From Clostridiales bacterium (lineage in GTDB: Bacteria > Bacillota > Clostridia > Christensenellales > Aristaeellaceae), in the NCBI GenBank assembly GCA_004556395.1, contig SFHK01000079.1, positions 1 through 14,175 on the forward strand: a stretch of 14,175 nt of DNA, given 5' to 3'. Each line of letters opens with the position of its first letter. Positions within the stretch are counted from its first letter, which is position 1. The notes under the pieces are model-generated. The model had not been told where the DNA came from, ran no database searches, and saw nothing but the letters and a program-made list of their open reading frames with translations. Both the position numbers and the translations under genes were made by a program. Below are positions 6,703 through 13,196 of this stretch, in pieces.

Positions 6703-8128
6703 CGTGATCTGGAAACCGCAGCCCAAGCAGCGGGAATTTCTGAGGCGGCGGGAATACGAATGTCTGTACGGCGGCGCGGCGGGCGGCGGCAAGAGCGAGG
6801 CGGCGGTGATGATGCCGCTGTACTGGGTGCACATTCCGCACTTCCGCGCGCTGATTCTGCGAAAGACCTATCCGCAGCTGACGGAGCTGATCGACAAATC
6901 GCGCCTGTATTATCCGCGTGCGTTCCCGCGGGCGAAGTACAATTCGACCCGACACCGCTGGACGTTCCCCTCCGGCGCGACGGTGGACTTCGGCAGCATG
7001 CACACATCCCAGGACGTGGAGAGCTACCGCGGGCGGCAGTTCGACCTGATTCTGTTTGACGAGCTGACGCACTTCACGTGGGAGGAATATTCGTTCATGT
7101 TCTCGCGCAACCGCCCCTCCGGCCCGGGCACGTTTGTGGGCGTTCGCGCCACGACGAACCCCGGCGGCGTGGGGCACGGCTGGGTGAAGGACCGGTTCAT
7201 CACGTGCGCGCCGCCGATGACGACGGTGTGGGAGACGGTTTCCGTGCGCACGCCGGACGGCGGCACGGAAACGCGGCGGCGCAGCCGCGTGTTCATTCCG
7301 GCGACGGTATTTGACAACCGCGCGCTTCTGGAGAACGACCGGGACTATCTCGCGAACCTGTCCATGCTGCCCGCCTCGCAGCGGGACGCGCAGCTGTACG
7401 GCAGCTGGGATTCGTTCGACGGGCAGGTGTTCCGCGAGTGGGTGAACGACCCCGCGCACTACGGCGACGGCGTGTTCACGCACGTGGTCGCGCCGTTTCG
7501 GGTTCCGCGGCACTGGCGCATCTTCCGCGGGTTCGATTTCGGCTACGCGCGGCCGTACTCGGTGGGCTGGTACGCCGCCGACGAGGACGGGCGGCTGTTC
7601 CGCATCGCGGAATTATACGGCACGACGGGCGTGCCGAACCGCGGCACGTGCGAATCGCCCGACCAGATCGCCGCGAACATCCGGCGCGTGGAAACGGAAA
7701 ACGAGAACCTGCGCGGGCGCACGATCAACGGCGTGGCCGACCCGTCGATCTTCGACGAGTCGCGCGGCGAGAGCGTGGCGGCGATGATGGCGCGCGCGCC
7801 GAACCTCATCTACTTCCGACCCGGCGACAACACGCGCCTGCCGGGCAAGATGCAGTTTCACTATCGGTTTCGCTTCCGCGAGGACGGGCGGCCGATGCTG
7901 CAGGTGTTCTCCACCTGCGCGCACTTCATCCGCACCGTGCCCGCGCTCACCTACGACCCGCGCACGGTGGAGGACGTGGATTCCTCGATGGAGGATCACA
8001 TTTACGACGAGTGCCGGTATGTGCTGATGGAAAACCCGATCACCCCTCGCGAGGCGGAGGCGGACGTTTCCCGTCCGGCGCTGCCGCCGGAATTGCGGAG
8101 CGATTCGCCGCGGTTTTATCGCGTGTAA
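6695..8128 (+). CDS. terL: Phage terminase large subunit
   Basis: A 477-residue DNA-packaging motor ATPase and nuclease. An N-terminal Q-motif (PKQREFL, residues 10-16) precedes Walker A GGAAGGGKS (26-34), Walker B DLILFDE (117-123) and coupling motif ATTNPGG (152-158). The C-terminal RNase H-like nuclease shows the three expected acidic positions: FRGFDFGY (D281), NGVADPSIFD (D349) and SSMEDHIYDE (D434/D438). All catalytic elements appear intact and the length is normal for this subfamily, so the protein may still fold and work. In a phage it pumps DNA through the portal, encoded directly downstream. Overlap with the preceding gene and a 12-bp gap to the next indicate one operon. Confidence 0.93.
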   Translation: MRNVIWKPQPKQREFLRRREYECLYGGAAGGGKSEAAVMMPLYWVHIPHFRALILRKTYPQLTELIDKSRLYYPRAFPRAKYNSTRHRWTFPSGATVDFGSMHTSQDVESYRGRQFDLILFDELTHFTWEEYSFMFSRNRPSGPGTFVGVRATTNPGGVGHGWVKDRFITCAPPMTTVWETVSVRTPDGGTETRRRSRVFIPATVFDNRALLENDRDYLANLSMLPASQRDAQLYGSWDSFDGQVFREWVNDPAHYGDGVFTHVVAPFRVPRHWRIFRGFDFGYARPYSVGWYAADEDGRLFRIAELYGTTGVPNRGTCESPDQIAANIRRVETENENLRGRTINGVADPSIFDESRGESVAAMMARAPNLIYFRPGDNTRLPGKMQFHYRFRFREDGRPMLQVFSTCAHFIRTVPALTYDPRTVEDVDSSMEDHIYDECRYVLMENPITPREAEADVSRPALPPELRSDSPRFYRV

Positions 8129-8140
8129 AGGAGGAGACGA

Positions 8141-9796
8141 ATGGAAGGCAATCTTACGACGCTGCCCGTTACCGAGGAGACGATTCGCAAAGCGGAGGAA
8201 ACCCTGCTGGCGTACCGCGCGGCGAAGGCGCCGCTGGAGGCGCGGCTATTGGAAAACGAACAATGGTACCGGCTGCGGCACTGGTCGACGATGCGGCGCA
8301 ATCCCGGCGACCCGGAGCCCGCGAGCGCGTGGCTTCTGAATTGCATCGCGAACAAGCACGCCGACGCGATGGACAACGTGCCGGAGCCGTATGTGCTGCC
8401 GCGCGAGGAAGGCGACGCGCCCGACGCGGAGGCGCTCAGCGCCATCCTGCCCGTGGTGATGGAGCTGAACGAATACGAGCAGGTGTATTCCGACGTGTGG
8501 TGGGCGAAGCTCAAGGGCGGCACGGGCGTGACCGGCGTGTTCTGGAACCCGGACGGCGCGGACGGGCTGGGCGACGTCGACATTCGAAAGGTCGAGCTTC
8601 TGCGCCTGTACTGGGAGCCGGGCGTGAGCCGTCTGCAGGCGTCGCGGAATGTGTTCCACGTGGAGAGCGTGCCCAACGAGACGCTGATCGACCGCTGGCC
8701 GTTTCTCAGGGGGCGGCTGAACGGCTCGGCGCTGACGGACAGCGCGCTGCCCGCCTCGGCGCAGACCGGCGAGCGCAGCGTGGTGGTGGACTGGTATTAC
8801 AAGCGCCGGTGCGGCGGGCGCACGGTGGTGCACTACGCGAAATTCGTGTGCGGGAACCTTTTGTACGCGTCGGAGAACGACGAGAGATACCGCCTGCGCG
8901 GATATTACGACCACGGGCTGTATCCCTTCGTGTTCGACACGCAGTTTGTGGAGCCGGATTCGCCCGCGGGCTTCGGCTACATCGACGTGTGCAAGCAGCC
9001 GCAGATGTACATCGACCGGCTGAATCAGGTGATCCTGAAGGGCGCGCTGATGGCCGCGCGGCCGCGGTTCTTCATTCGCTCGGACGGCTCGATCAACGAG
9101 CAGGAGTACGCCGACTGGACGCGCGATTTCGTGCATTTTCAGGGCGGCAGCTCGCCGCAGGAGAGCATCAGGCAGATCGACGTGCGCGGGCCGGACGCGG
9201 TGCTGGTGCGCATTCTGAGCGACAAGATCGAGGAGCTCAAGGAGACCAGCGGCAACCGCGATTTCTCGCAGGGCTCCGCCGCCAGCGGCGTGACCGCGGC
9301 GGGCGCGATCATGGCGCTGCAGGACGCGGGCGGCAAGCTCTCGCGCGACATGCTCAAAAGCAGCTACCGCGCGTTCACGAAGGTGTGCGAGCTGTGCGTG
9401 GAGCTGATTCGGCAGTTCTACGACGAGCCGCGCTGCTTCCGCATTTTGGGCGAGGCCGCGTCCATCCGCTACATCCGCTACGACAACGCGCGCATCCGCC
9501 CGCGCGTGGAGGACGGGCTGTATCGAAAACCCGCGTTCGACATAAAGATTCGCCCGCAGCGCTCCGCGCCGATGGTGATGAGCGCGCGCAACGAAATGGC
9601 GCGGGAGTTCTACAAAATGGGCTTTTTCGACCCCGCCAACGCGGAGCAGGCGCTGGGCTGCCTTGAAATGATGGAATTTGAGGGCAAGCCGCAGATGATC
9701 GAGATTCTGCGCCGGCGGCGCGGCGCGCTGGTTCCGGCGGCGGAAAACAAAGGTTTAACCCTCAGGGCTGGAAGCGATGCTGCGGGCATGGTATAA
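8141..9796 (+). CDS. Phage portal protein, probably altered at its C-terminus
   Basis: A 551-residue portal protein, the ring at the capsid vertex through which DNA enters and leaves. Typical features are the N-terminal helical part with ENEQWYRLRHW and ASAWLLNCIANKHADAMDN (residues 38-85), the wing region VYSDVWWAKLKGGTGVTGVFWNP, RNVFHVESVPNETLIDRWPF, and the stem/crown segment NRDFSQGSAASGVTAAGAIMALQDAGGKLSRDMLKSSYRAF. AAAGGAGG lies 6 bases before the ATG. The last 25 or so residues (after RRRRGALVPAAENKG) look unlike portal sequence. Base composition becomes more AT-rich there, and the stop codon lies within the -10 box of the next gene, so the phage/host junction is probably near 9745. 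No protease, scaffold or capsid gene follows. Confidence 0.88.
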   Translation: MEGNLTTLPVTEETIRKAEETLLAYRAAKAPLEARLLENEQWYRLRHWSTMRRNPGDPEPASAWLLNCIANKHADAMDNVPEPYVLPREEGDAPDAEALSAILPVVMELNEYEQVYSDVWWAKLKGGTGVTGVFWNPDGADGLGDVDIRKVELLRLYWEPGVSRLQASRNVFHVESVPNETLIDRWPFLRGRLNGSALTDSALPASAQTGERSVVVDWYYKRRCGGRTVVHYAKFVCGNLLYASENDERYRLRGYYDHGLYPFVFDTQFVEPDSPAGFGYIDVCKQPQMYIDRLNQVILKGALMAARPRFFIRSDGSINEQEYADWTRDFVHFQGGSSPQESIRQIDVRGPDAVLVRILSDKIEELKETSGNRDFSQGSAASGVTAAGAIMALQDAGGKLSRDMLKSSYRAFTKVCELCVELIRQFYDEPRCFRILGEAASIRYIRYDNARIRPRVEDGLYRKPAFDIKIRPQRSAPMVMSARNEMAREFYKMGFFDPANAEQALGCLEMMEFEGKPQMIEILRRRRGALVPAAENKGLTLRAGSDAAGMV

Positions 9797-9797
9797 T
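9769..9797 (+). promoter_or_regulatory. Extended -10 promoter of the methyltransferase gene
   Basis: TGGTATAAT (9789-9797) is an extended -10 element with a perfect TATAAT. The -35 candidate TGGAAG (9769-9774) at 17-bp spacing is weak, as is common with extended -10 promoters. It overlaps the end of the portal reading frame, whose TAA (9794-9796) is part of the TATAAT. The methyltransferase is therefore transcribed independently of the phage genes. Confidence 0.75.
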
Positions 9798-9830
9798 TAT
9801 GGAAAACGCAGGAATTGAGGATGAAGCGCC

Positions 9831-10688
9831 ATGTACATTGCGGACGGCTGGAAGGATTATGAGGTTCTGGATACCGGAGACGGCGAAAAGCTGGAGCGCT
9901 GGGGCAGCGTGATTCTTTCAAGACCCGACCCGCAGGCCATCTGGCCGAAGCAGTCGCCGTCGGAATGGGCGAAGGCGCACGCGGTGTATCACCGCTCCAA
10001 CCGCGGCGGCGGCGAGTGGGAGTTTTTCAAAAAGCTGCCGGAGCGCTGGGAGATCGGCTACCGCGACCTCAAGTTCTACGTGCATCCCACGAATTTCAAG
10101 CACACCGGCCTGTTCCCGGAGCAGGCGGTGAACTGGGACTGGATGCGCTCGCTGATTCAGGCGCGCCCCGGCGCGAAGGTGCTGAACCTGTTCGGCTACA
10201 CCGGCGGCGCGACCGTCGCCTGCGCCGCCGCCGGCGCGCGCGTGACGCACGTGGACGCGGCGAAGGGCATGGTGCAGTGGGCGGGCGAAAACCGCCGCCT
10301 GTGCGGGCTTCCGGAGGAGCGCTTCCGCTGGATTGTGGACGACGCGCTGAAGTTCGTCGCCCGCGAGAAGCGGCGCGGCAACTTCTACGACGGCATCCTG
10401 ATGGATCCGCCCAGCTATGGTCGCGGCCCCGGCGGCGAGGTGTGGAAGCTGGAGGACGCGCTGTACGGCCTTGTGGACGCGTGCACCGGGGCGCTGTCCG
10501 AAAACGCCGTGTTCATGCTGGTGAACAGCTATACCACCGGCCTGCAGCCCGCCGTACTGCGCAACATTCTGGAAATGACGGCGAAAAAGACCTGCGGCGG
10601 CAGCGTCGACGCGGGCGAGGTCGTCCTGCCCGTGAAGAGCGGAGGCGTGCTCCCCTGCGGCGCCTCCGGCCGCTGGACCGCGCGCTGA
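9831..10688 (+). CDS. Class I SAM-dependent methyltransferase (RlmI/COG1092-like)
   Basis: A 285-residue Rossmann-fold methyltransferase. KHTGLFPEQAVNWDWM (residues 90-105) matches the segment just before the SAM domain in RlmI-type enzymes. Motif I is VLNLFGYTGGATVACAAAGA (117-136). The acidic residue after strand 2 is in THVDAAKG (D142). The motif III acidic pair is at VDDA (170-171). Motif IV is YDGILMDPPSYGRG (186-199), with the DPPSY signature of RNA or amino-group methyltransferases. There is no PUA domain, so it is shorter than E. coli RlmI. The likely substrate is RNA, but this is family inference. GAGG about 9-10 bases before the ATG is a moderate ribosome binding site. A 16-bp palindrome, CTGACGCGCGCGTCAG (10685-10700), overlaps the stop codon. 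Confidence 0.88.
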   Translation: MYIADGWKDYEVLDTGDGEKLERWGSVILSRPDPQAIWPKQSPSEWAKAHAVYHRSNRGGGEWEFFKKLPERWEIGYRDLKFYVHPTNFKHTGLFPEQAVNWDWMRSLIQARPGAKVLNLFGYTGGATVACAAAGARVTHVDAAKGMVQWAGENRRLCGLPEERFRWIVDDALKFVAREKRRGNFYDGILMDPPSYGRGPGGEVWKLEDALYGLVDACTGALSENAVFMLVNSYTTGLQPAVLRNILEMTAKKTCGGSVDAGEVVLPVKSGGVLPCGASGRWTAR

Positions 10689-10702
10689 CGCGCGCGTCAG
10701 AA

Positions 10703-10746
10703 CCCTGCCCGCTCCCCGGATTTACTTGCCGGAGGAACGGGCGGGG
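10703..10746 (+). terminator. GC-rich hairpin after the methyltransferase
   Basis: CCCTGCCCG (10703-10711) pairs with CGGGCGGGG (10738-10746), with one G-T pair, and CCGG pairs with CCGG nearer the loop. It lacks a T-tract because the truncated element starts at the very next base. It may be a terminator whose U-tract was replaced by the element. Confidence 0.5.
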
Positions 10747-10832
10747 TGGAGGTAAATCGAGAAATTTGCATGCCGCAGATGGCGGAAAAGACTTCGCCCG
10801 ACGCGCCGCCGAATTGTGCGGTGATGCCTTAA
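10747..10832 (-). mobile_element. MITE-like element, left-half fragment, inverted
   Basis: Read on the minus strand this is the left half of the element: TTAA, GGCATCACCGCACAATTCGG and on to the internal hairpin. It breaks off inside the hairpin loop (TGGAGGTAAA), so only one arm remains. No matching right half is visible upstream. It lies between two plus-strand genes, and its TTAA end merges with the ribosome binding site of the downstream gene. Confidence 0.85.
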
Positions 10833-10836
10833 GGAG
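10831..10836 (+). promoter_or_regulatory. Ribosome binding site formed at an element junction
   Basis: AAGGAG spans the end of the element (AA of its terminal TTAA) and the flanking GGAG. It lies 8 bases before the ATG at 10845. Without the element the motif would be whatever preceded GGAG, so the insertion may have kept or improved translation initiation. Confidence 0.65.
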
Positions 10837-10844
10837 TTGAGCTC

Positions 10845-11162
10845 ATGAAGAATGAATGCACCCACGCGTATGAGGTGAAATATAATCCCCTCATGACGGT
10901 TCGCTTTGCGTGCAGGAAGTGCGGAGCTGTAAAGCATTTAAGCAGGAAGTGCGCCTGTTCTCTCTATCTGCTGGGACTCGTTGGGTGGCTTCCTGCGTTT
11001 TATTTCAGCTCGCTCGAACTATCGCGGTTATTGAAGCTGCTGCTAACCATAGCGGTTTATCTGGCGTTGAATTTCGCCTTGCAGTTTTTCTTTTATAAAT
11101 GGCTTGCGGCGAAGAAGCCCGCCCAACTGAATCGGTTTATCGGCGAGCAGGGTTCTCTGTGA
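10845..11162 (+). CDS. Small Cys-rich membrane protein, unknown function
   Basis: A 105-residue protein I do not recognise. The N-terminal 40 residues carry C5, H7, C23 and C26 (CRKC), then C36 and C38, arranged like a small zinc-binding knuckle. Two hydrophobic segments follow (about 40-57 and 63-86), and a short basic tail ends the protein. The architecture suggests a cytoplasmic zinc-ribbon-like head anchored by a membrane hairpin. It stands alone between the methyltransferase and the AbiEi gene. Its base composition is lower in GC than its neighbours (for example 11030-11100), which hints at separate acquisition. AAGGAG 8 bases upstream supports the start. Confidence 0.7.
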   Translation: MKNECTHAYEVKYNPLMTVRFACRKCGAVKHLSRKCACSLYLLGLVGWLPAFYFSSLELSRLLKLLLTIAVYLALNFALQFFFYKWLAAKKPAQLNRFIGEQGSL

Positions 11163-11213
11163 TCATTGACAATGCCGGAGCAAACGTCTCGGCTTGCTTT
11201 TCAAAAAACGCCG

Positions 11214-11251
11214 TTTACTTTCCTGCTAATTTCGAATATAATATTAGCAGG
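11214..11251 (+). promoter_or_regulatory. AbiEi promoter with palindromic operator over the -10
   Basis: TTTACT (11214-11219), 17-bp spacer, TATAAT (11237-11242) form the promoter. A 9-bp perfect inverted repeat, CCTGCTAAT (11222-11230) and ATTAGCAGG (11243-11251), flanks the -10 box with 12 bp between its arms. A dimer bound here would block RNA polymerase. AbiEi antitoxins are known to repress their own operons by binding inverted repeats at the promoter, so self-control is the natural reading, though untested here. In the RNA the repeat would form a hairpin just before the ribosome binding site. Confidence 0.75.
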
Positions 11252-11265
11252 AAAGGAGTGATCGC

Positions 11266-11862
11266 GTGACAGTCTACGAACGGCTCGATCGGCTTTTCGA
11301 GCAAAACAACGGCATTCTCAAAACCGCGCAGGTTTTGGAAAACGGCATTGCCAAGTCCACATTCTACGCTTACGTCAGGCTGCGCGGCGCGGAGCAGGCG
11401 GCGCACGGCGTTTATGTTTCACCCGACGCGTGGACGGACGCGATGTACCTGCTGCACCTTCGCTGCGCGCAGGTCGTATTCTCCCATGAAAGCGCGCTGT
11501 TCTTCCATGACCTGACCGACAGGGAGCCGAGTCCGTATTCCATCACCGTCAGGACCGGCTACAATCCCGCCGCTTTGCAGGCGGACGGCGTCAGGGTCTA
11601 TACCATCAAAAAGGAATTGCACGGCGTGGGGATCGTCACGCTGAACACGCCGTTCGGCAATCCGGTTCCCGTCTACGATATGGAGCGCACCGTCTGCGAC
11701 CTGATCCGCAGCCGCAGCGGAATTGAGATGCAGACCTTTCAGAACGCGATCAAACAGTACGCGAAGCGAAAGGACAAGGACTTGCGGAAACTGATGCGCT
11801 ATGCGCCGATGTTTCATGTCGAAAAGCTGCTGCGGCGGTATTTGGAGATTCTTTTATCGTAA
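11266..11862 (+). CDS. AbiEi-family antitoxin, apparently without its toxin
   Basis: A 198-residue protein of the AbiEi type IV antitoxin family. An N-terminal winged helix (residues 1-50, ERLDRLFEQNNGILKTAQVLENGIAKSTFYAYVR) is followed by GVYVSPDAWTDAMYLLHLRCAQVVFSHESALFFHDLTDR. The conserved YDMERTVCDLIRSRS leads into a helical C-terminal region ending HVEKLLRRYLEILLS. In complete AbiE systems the antitoxin represses the operon and counteracts the nucleotidyltransferase AbiEii, giving phage defence by abortive infection. Here no AbiEii follows: the next gene is on the opposite strand, and no GSxxxxxD nucleotidyltransferase motif is seen downstream. AAGGAG (11253-11258) is 7 bases before the GTG start. 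It may be a relic or a stand-alone regulator. Confidence 0.85.
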   Translation: MTVYERLDRLFEQNNGILKTAQVLENGIAKSTFYAYVRLRGAEQAAHGVYVSPDAWTDAMYLLHLRCAQVVFSHESALFFHDLTDREPSPYSITVRTGYNPAALQADGVRVYTIKKELHGVGIVTLNTPFGNPVPVYDMERTVCDLIRSRSGIEMQTFQNAIKQYAKRKDKDLRKLMRYAPMFHVEKLLRRYLEILLS

Positions 11863-11889
11863 GATGGTTATCTGTCTGCTGCTTTACGC

Positions 11890-11920
11890 CCCGCCCATCC
11901 GGTCAAATTCGATGGGCGGG
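11890..11920. terminator. Hairpin between the AbiEi and repressor genes
   Basis: CCCGCCCATC (11890-11899) pairs perfectly with GATGGGCGGG (11911-11920) around an 11-nt loop. No run of T follows directly on the plus strand (AAATTGCTGCTTTT), so termination may be weak. It lies between two convergent genes and could serve either. Confidence 0.55.
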
Positions 11921-11957
11921 AAATTGCTGCTTTTCTGGGTGTTCATAAATAAGCCCC

Positions 11958-12416
11958 TCACAGGTACGACCGGAACGCGTAGGCGCGGCCGAGGACGGGG
12001 GTGGTGGCGGGAACAGACAGGGGCGGGTAGCCGCCGGAGGCGGGAACGAGCAGGATGCGGTCGCCCATATGGTACAGGTAGCGCACGAACACGCCCGCGT
12101 CCGTTTCCACGGCGGCGATCTGGCCGTCGCTTACCGCGTCCACGCCGGTGCGCAGGCAGACGGTGTCGCCCTCCTCGATGCGCGCGCCGCGCATGCCGCC
12201 GTCGGTCATGCGAATTTCCAGCGTGTCCGGGTTGACCGGCGCGAGCAGCTCGTCGACGCTGCGGCCGGAATAGTGCGCGATGCGCTGAAGGGCGTCAAGG
12301 TCGGGACTGGTGCGTCCCGTTTCCCATTGACTGACCGCCGTCTGATGAACACCCAGAAGCCGCGCGAACTCCGCCTGCGACATGCGAAGCTCCGAGCGGA
12401 CTTGCCGGATTTTCAT
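11958..12416 (-). CDS. XRE-family repressor with a degenerate S24 (LexA-like) domain
   Basis: A 152-residue protein. The N-terminal HTH (residues 2-57) is classic XRE: IRQVRSELRMSQAEFARLLGVHQTAVSQWETGRTSPDLDALQRIA. The C-terminal part resembles the S24 peptidase fold of LexA and CI: DGGMRGARIEEGDTVCLR (72-89), SDGQIAAVETDAGVFVRYLY (96-115) and LLVPASGGYPPLSV (122-134). The catalytic Ser in the usual GDSM is Gly (DGGM, G74), and the catalytic Lys is Arg (R112). It therefore should not self-cleave and probably uses the domain only for dimerisation. GGGGAGG precedes the ATG. Repressors like this sit in prophages and other mobile elements; here it faces a Cys-rich protein across a shared promoter region. 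Confidence 0.88.
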   Translation of the reverse strand: MKIRQVRSELRMSQAEFARLLGVHQTAVSQWETGRTSPDLDALQRIAHYSGRSVDELLAPVNPDTLEIRMTDGGMRGARIEEGDTVCLRTGVDAVSDGQIAAVETDAGVFVRYLYHMGDRILLVPASGGYPPLSVPATTPVLGRAYAFRSYL

Positions 12417-12440
12417 AAAAAACGCCTCCCCTCTATTATC

Positions 12441-12469
12441 GATATAGCAGAACTTCTGTGTTTGTACAC
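12441..12469 (-). promoter_or_regulatory. Repressor promoter with two overlapping palindromes
   Basis: On the minus strand, TGTACA (12468-12463), 16-bp spacer and TATATC (12446-12441) form a plausible promoter. Two palindromes lie within it: CAGAACTTCTG (12448-12458) and GTGTTTGTACAC (12458-12469), sharing one base. They are good operator candidates for the adjacent XRE repressor. Which palindrome is used, if either, cannot be told from one sequence. Confidence 0.5.
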
Positions 12470-12488
12470 GAAAATAAGAGCGGCGCTA

Positions 12489-12517
12489 TTTACAGCCCTG
12501 CCCGCCGATGCTATAAT
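12489..12517 (+). promoter_or_regulatory. Promoter of the small Cys-rich protein gene
   Basis: TTTACA (12489-12494), 17-bp spacer, TATAAT (12512-12517), with TG one base upstream of the -10 (extended -10). This is close to consensus. It is divergent from the repressor promoter and only about 20 bp from the palindromes there. The leader is about 110 nt long and otherwise featureless to my eye. Confidence 0.8.
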
Positions 12518-12635
12518 CTCTGCACGGGCGCGCCGGTAAATGATATGCGCCGCCCGCGTGTAATACCACAAGCATCCTCCTGATGTACGGAAGAAGCCGA
12601 GCCTGATGGCATTTTTGTGCAAGGGAGGTGTAATT

Positions 12636-12881
12636 GTGCCGGGAAAGAATTATCATGACGCGCAGACCGTCCACTACGTGTGCCCGTTTTTCCGCAGCGA
12701 GCGCGGAAACGTGATCTGCTGCGAGGGCGTCGCGCCCCAGTCGAGCAACAAAACCTGCTTCACCCGCCGGTCGGCGCTTCTGAAATACCGCAGCCGCTAT
12801 TGCTTCGGCTTCCGCTACGAACAGTGCCACTGGGCGGAAACGCTTCTCCGCCGTAAATACCCCGATCAGCCCGCCGGCTGA
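12636..12881 (+). CDS. Small Cys-rich protein, likely metal-binding, unknown function
   Basis: An 81-residue protein from the GTG at 12636, with AGGGAGGTG about 6 bases upstream; the upstream in-frame ATG at 12606 has no such site. It contains the pattern HYVCPFF...VICCEGV...KTCF...YCFGFRYEQCHW, six or seven cysteines spaced as in small zinc-binding proteins, with Arg- and Lys-rich stretches between. From memory, similar short proteins with a CPFF...CEG...CHW layout occur in Clostridia, often near phage-type genes, without an assigned function; this is recollection, not a search result. A strong promoter and a terminator make it a single-gene transcript divergent from the XRE repressor. Confidence 0.72.
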   Translation: MPGKNYHDAQTVHYVCPFFRSERGNVICCEGVAPQSSNKTCFTRRSALLKYRSRYCFGFRYEQCHWAETLLRRKYPDQPAG

Positions 12882-12887
12882 CATTCG

Positions 12888-12930
12888 ACCGCGCGAGACT
12901 GCCCCCACGGGTCGGTCTCGCGCGGTTTTT
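12888..12930 (+). terminator. Strong intrinsic terminator
   Basis: ACCGCGCGAGAC (12888-12899) pairs perfectly with GTCTCGCGCGGT (12915-12926) and is followed by TTTTCT. It ends the Cys-rich protein transcript. The second full MITE-like element lies 40 bases downstream. Confidence 0.93.
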
Positions 12931-12970
12931 CTATGGCTTTGGAAATTGAAACCACGTTCCGATCAGACAA

Positions 12971-13138
12971 TTAAGGCGACACCGCACAACTCGGCGGCGC
13001 GTCGGGCGATGTTTTTTCCGCCATCTGCGGCATGAAAATTCCTCGATTTACCTCCAGTAAACCTTCGAAATTTGCATTTGCATCTGACGAGAAATCCATT
13101 CGCCGGCCGACCACCTCATTTGTGCGGTGTCGCCTTAA
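12971..13138 (+). mobile_element. MITE-like element, full copy 2
   Basis: It is 168 bp, exactly the length of the copy at 2190-2357. It starts and ends with TTAA, and its terminal inverted repeats are perfect over 15 bp (GGCGACACCGCACAA at both ends), extending to 19 bp with the TTAA. The internal nested hairpin is at 13032-13077, with one arm changed from ATGCAAATT to ATGAAAATT. The minus strand is open across the whole element in the frame that forms the gdhA tail. Perfect terminal repeats suggest this is the youngest copy in the window. Confidence 0.92.
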
Positions 13139-13196
13139 ATTCCCGCGACAAGCGAGCGGGATACAAGGATGGCAAACACAGGGCGCAAAATCAGCG

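Noticed and set aside
7438..9666. A 742-codon plus-strand open frame overlapping the terminase and portal genes
   Set aside because: It is a GC-rich shadow frame, arginine- and alanine-rich without motifs, while the overlapping frames carry clear TerL and portal signatures.
11801..12235. Open frame after AbiEi as a possible AbiEii toxin
   Set aside because: It overlaps the AbiEi end, is far too short, lacks nucleotidyltransferase motifs, and is antisense to the XRE repressor gene.
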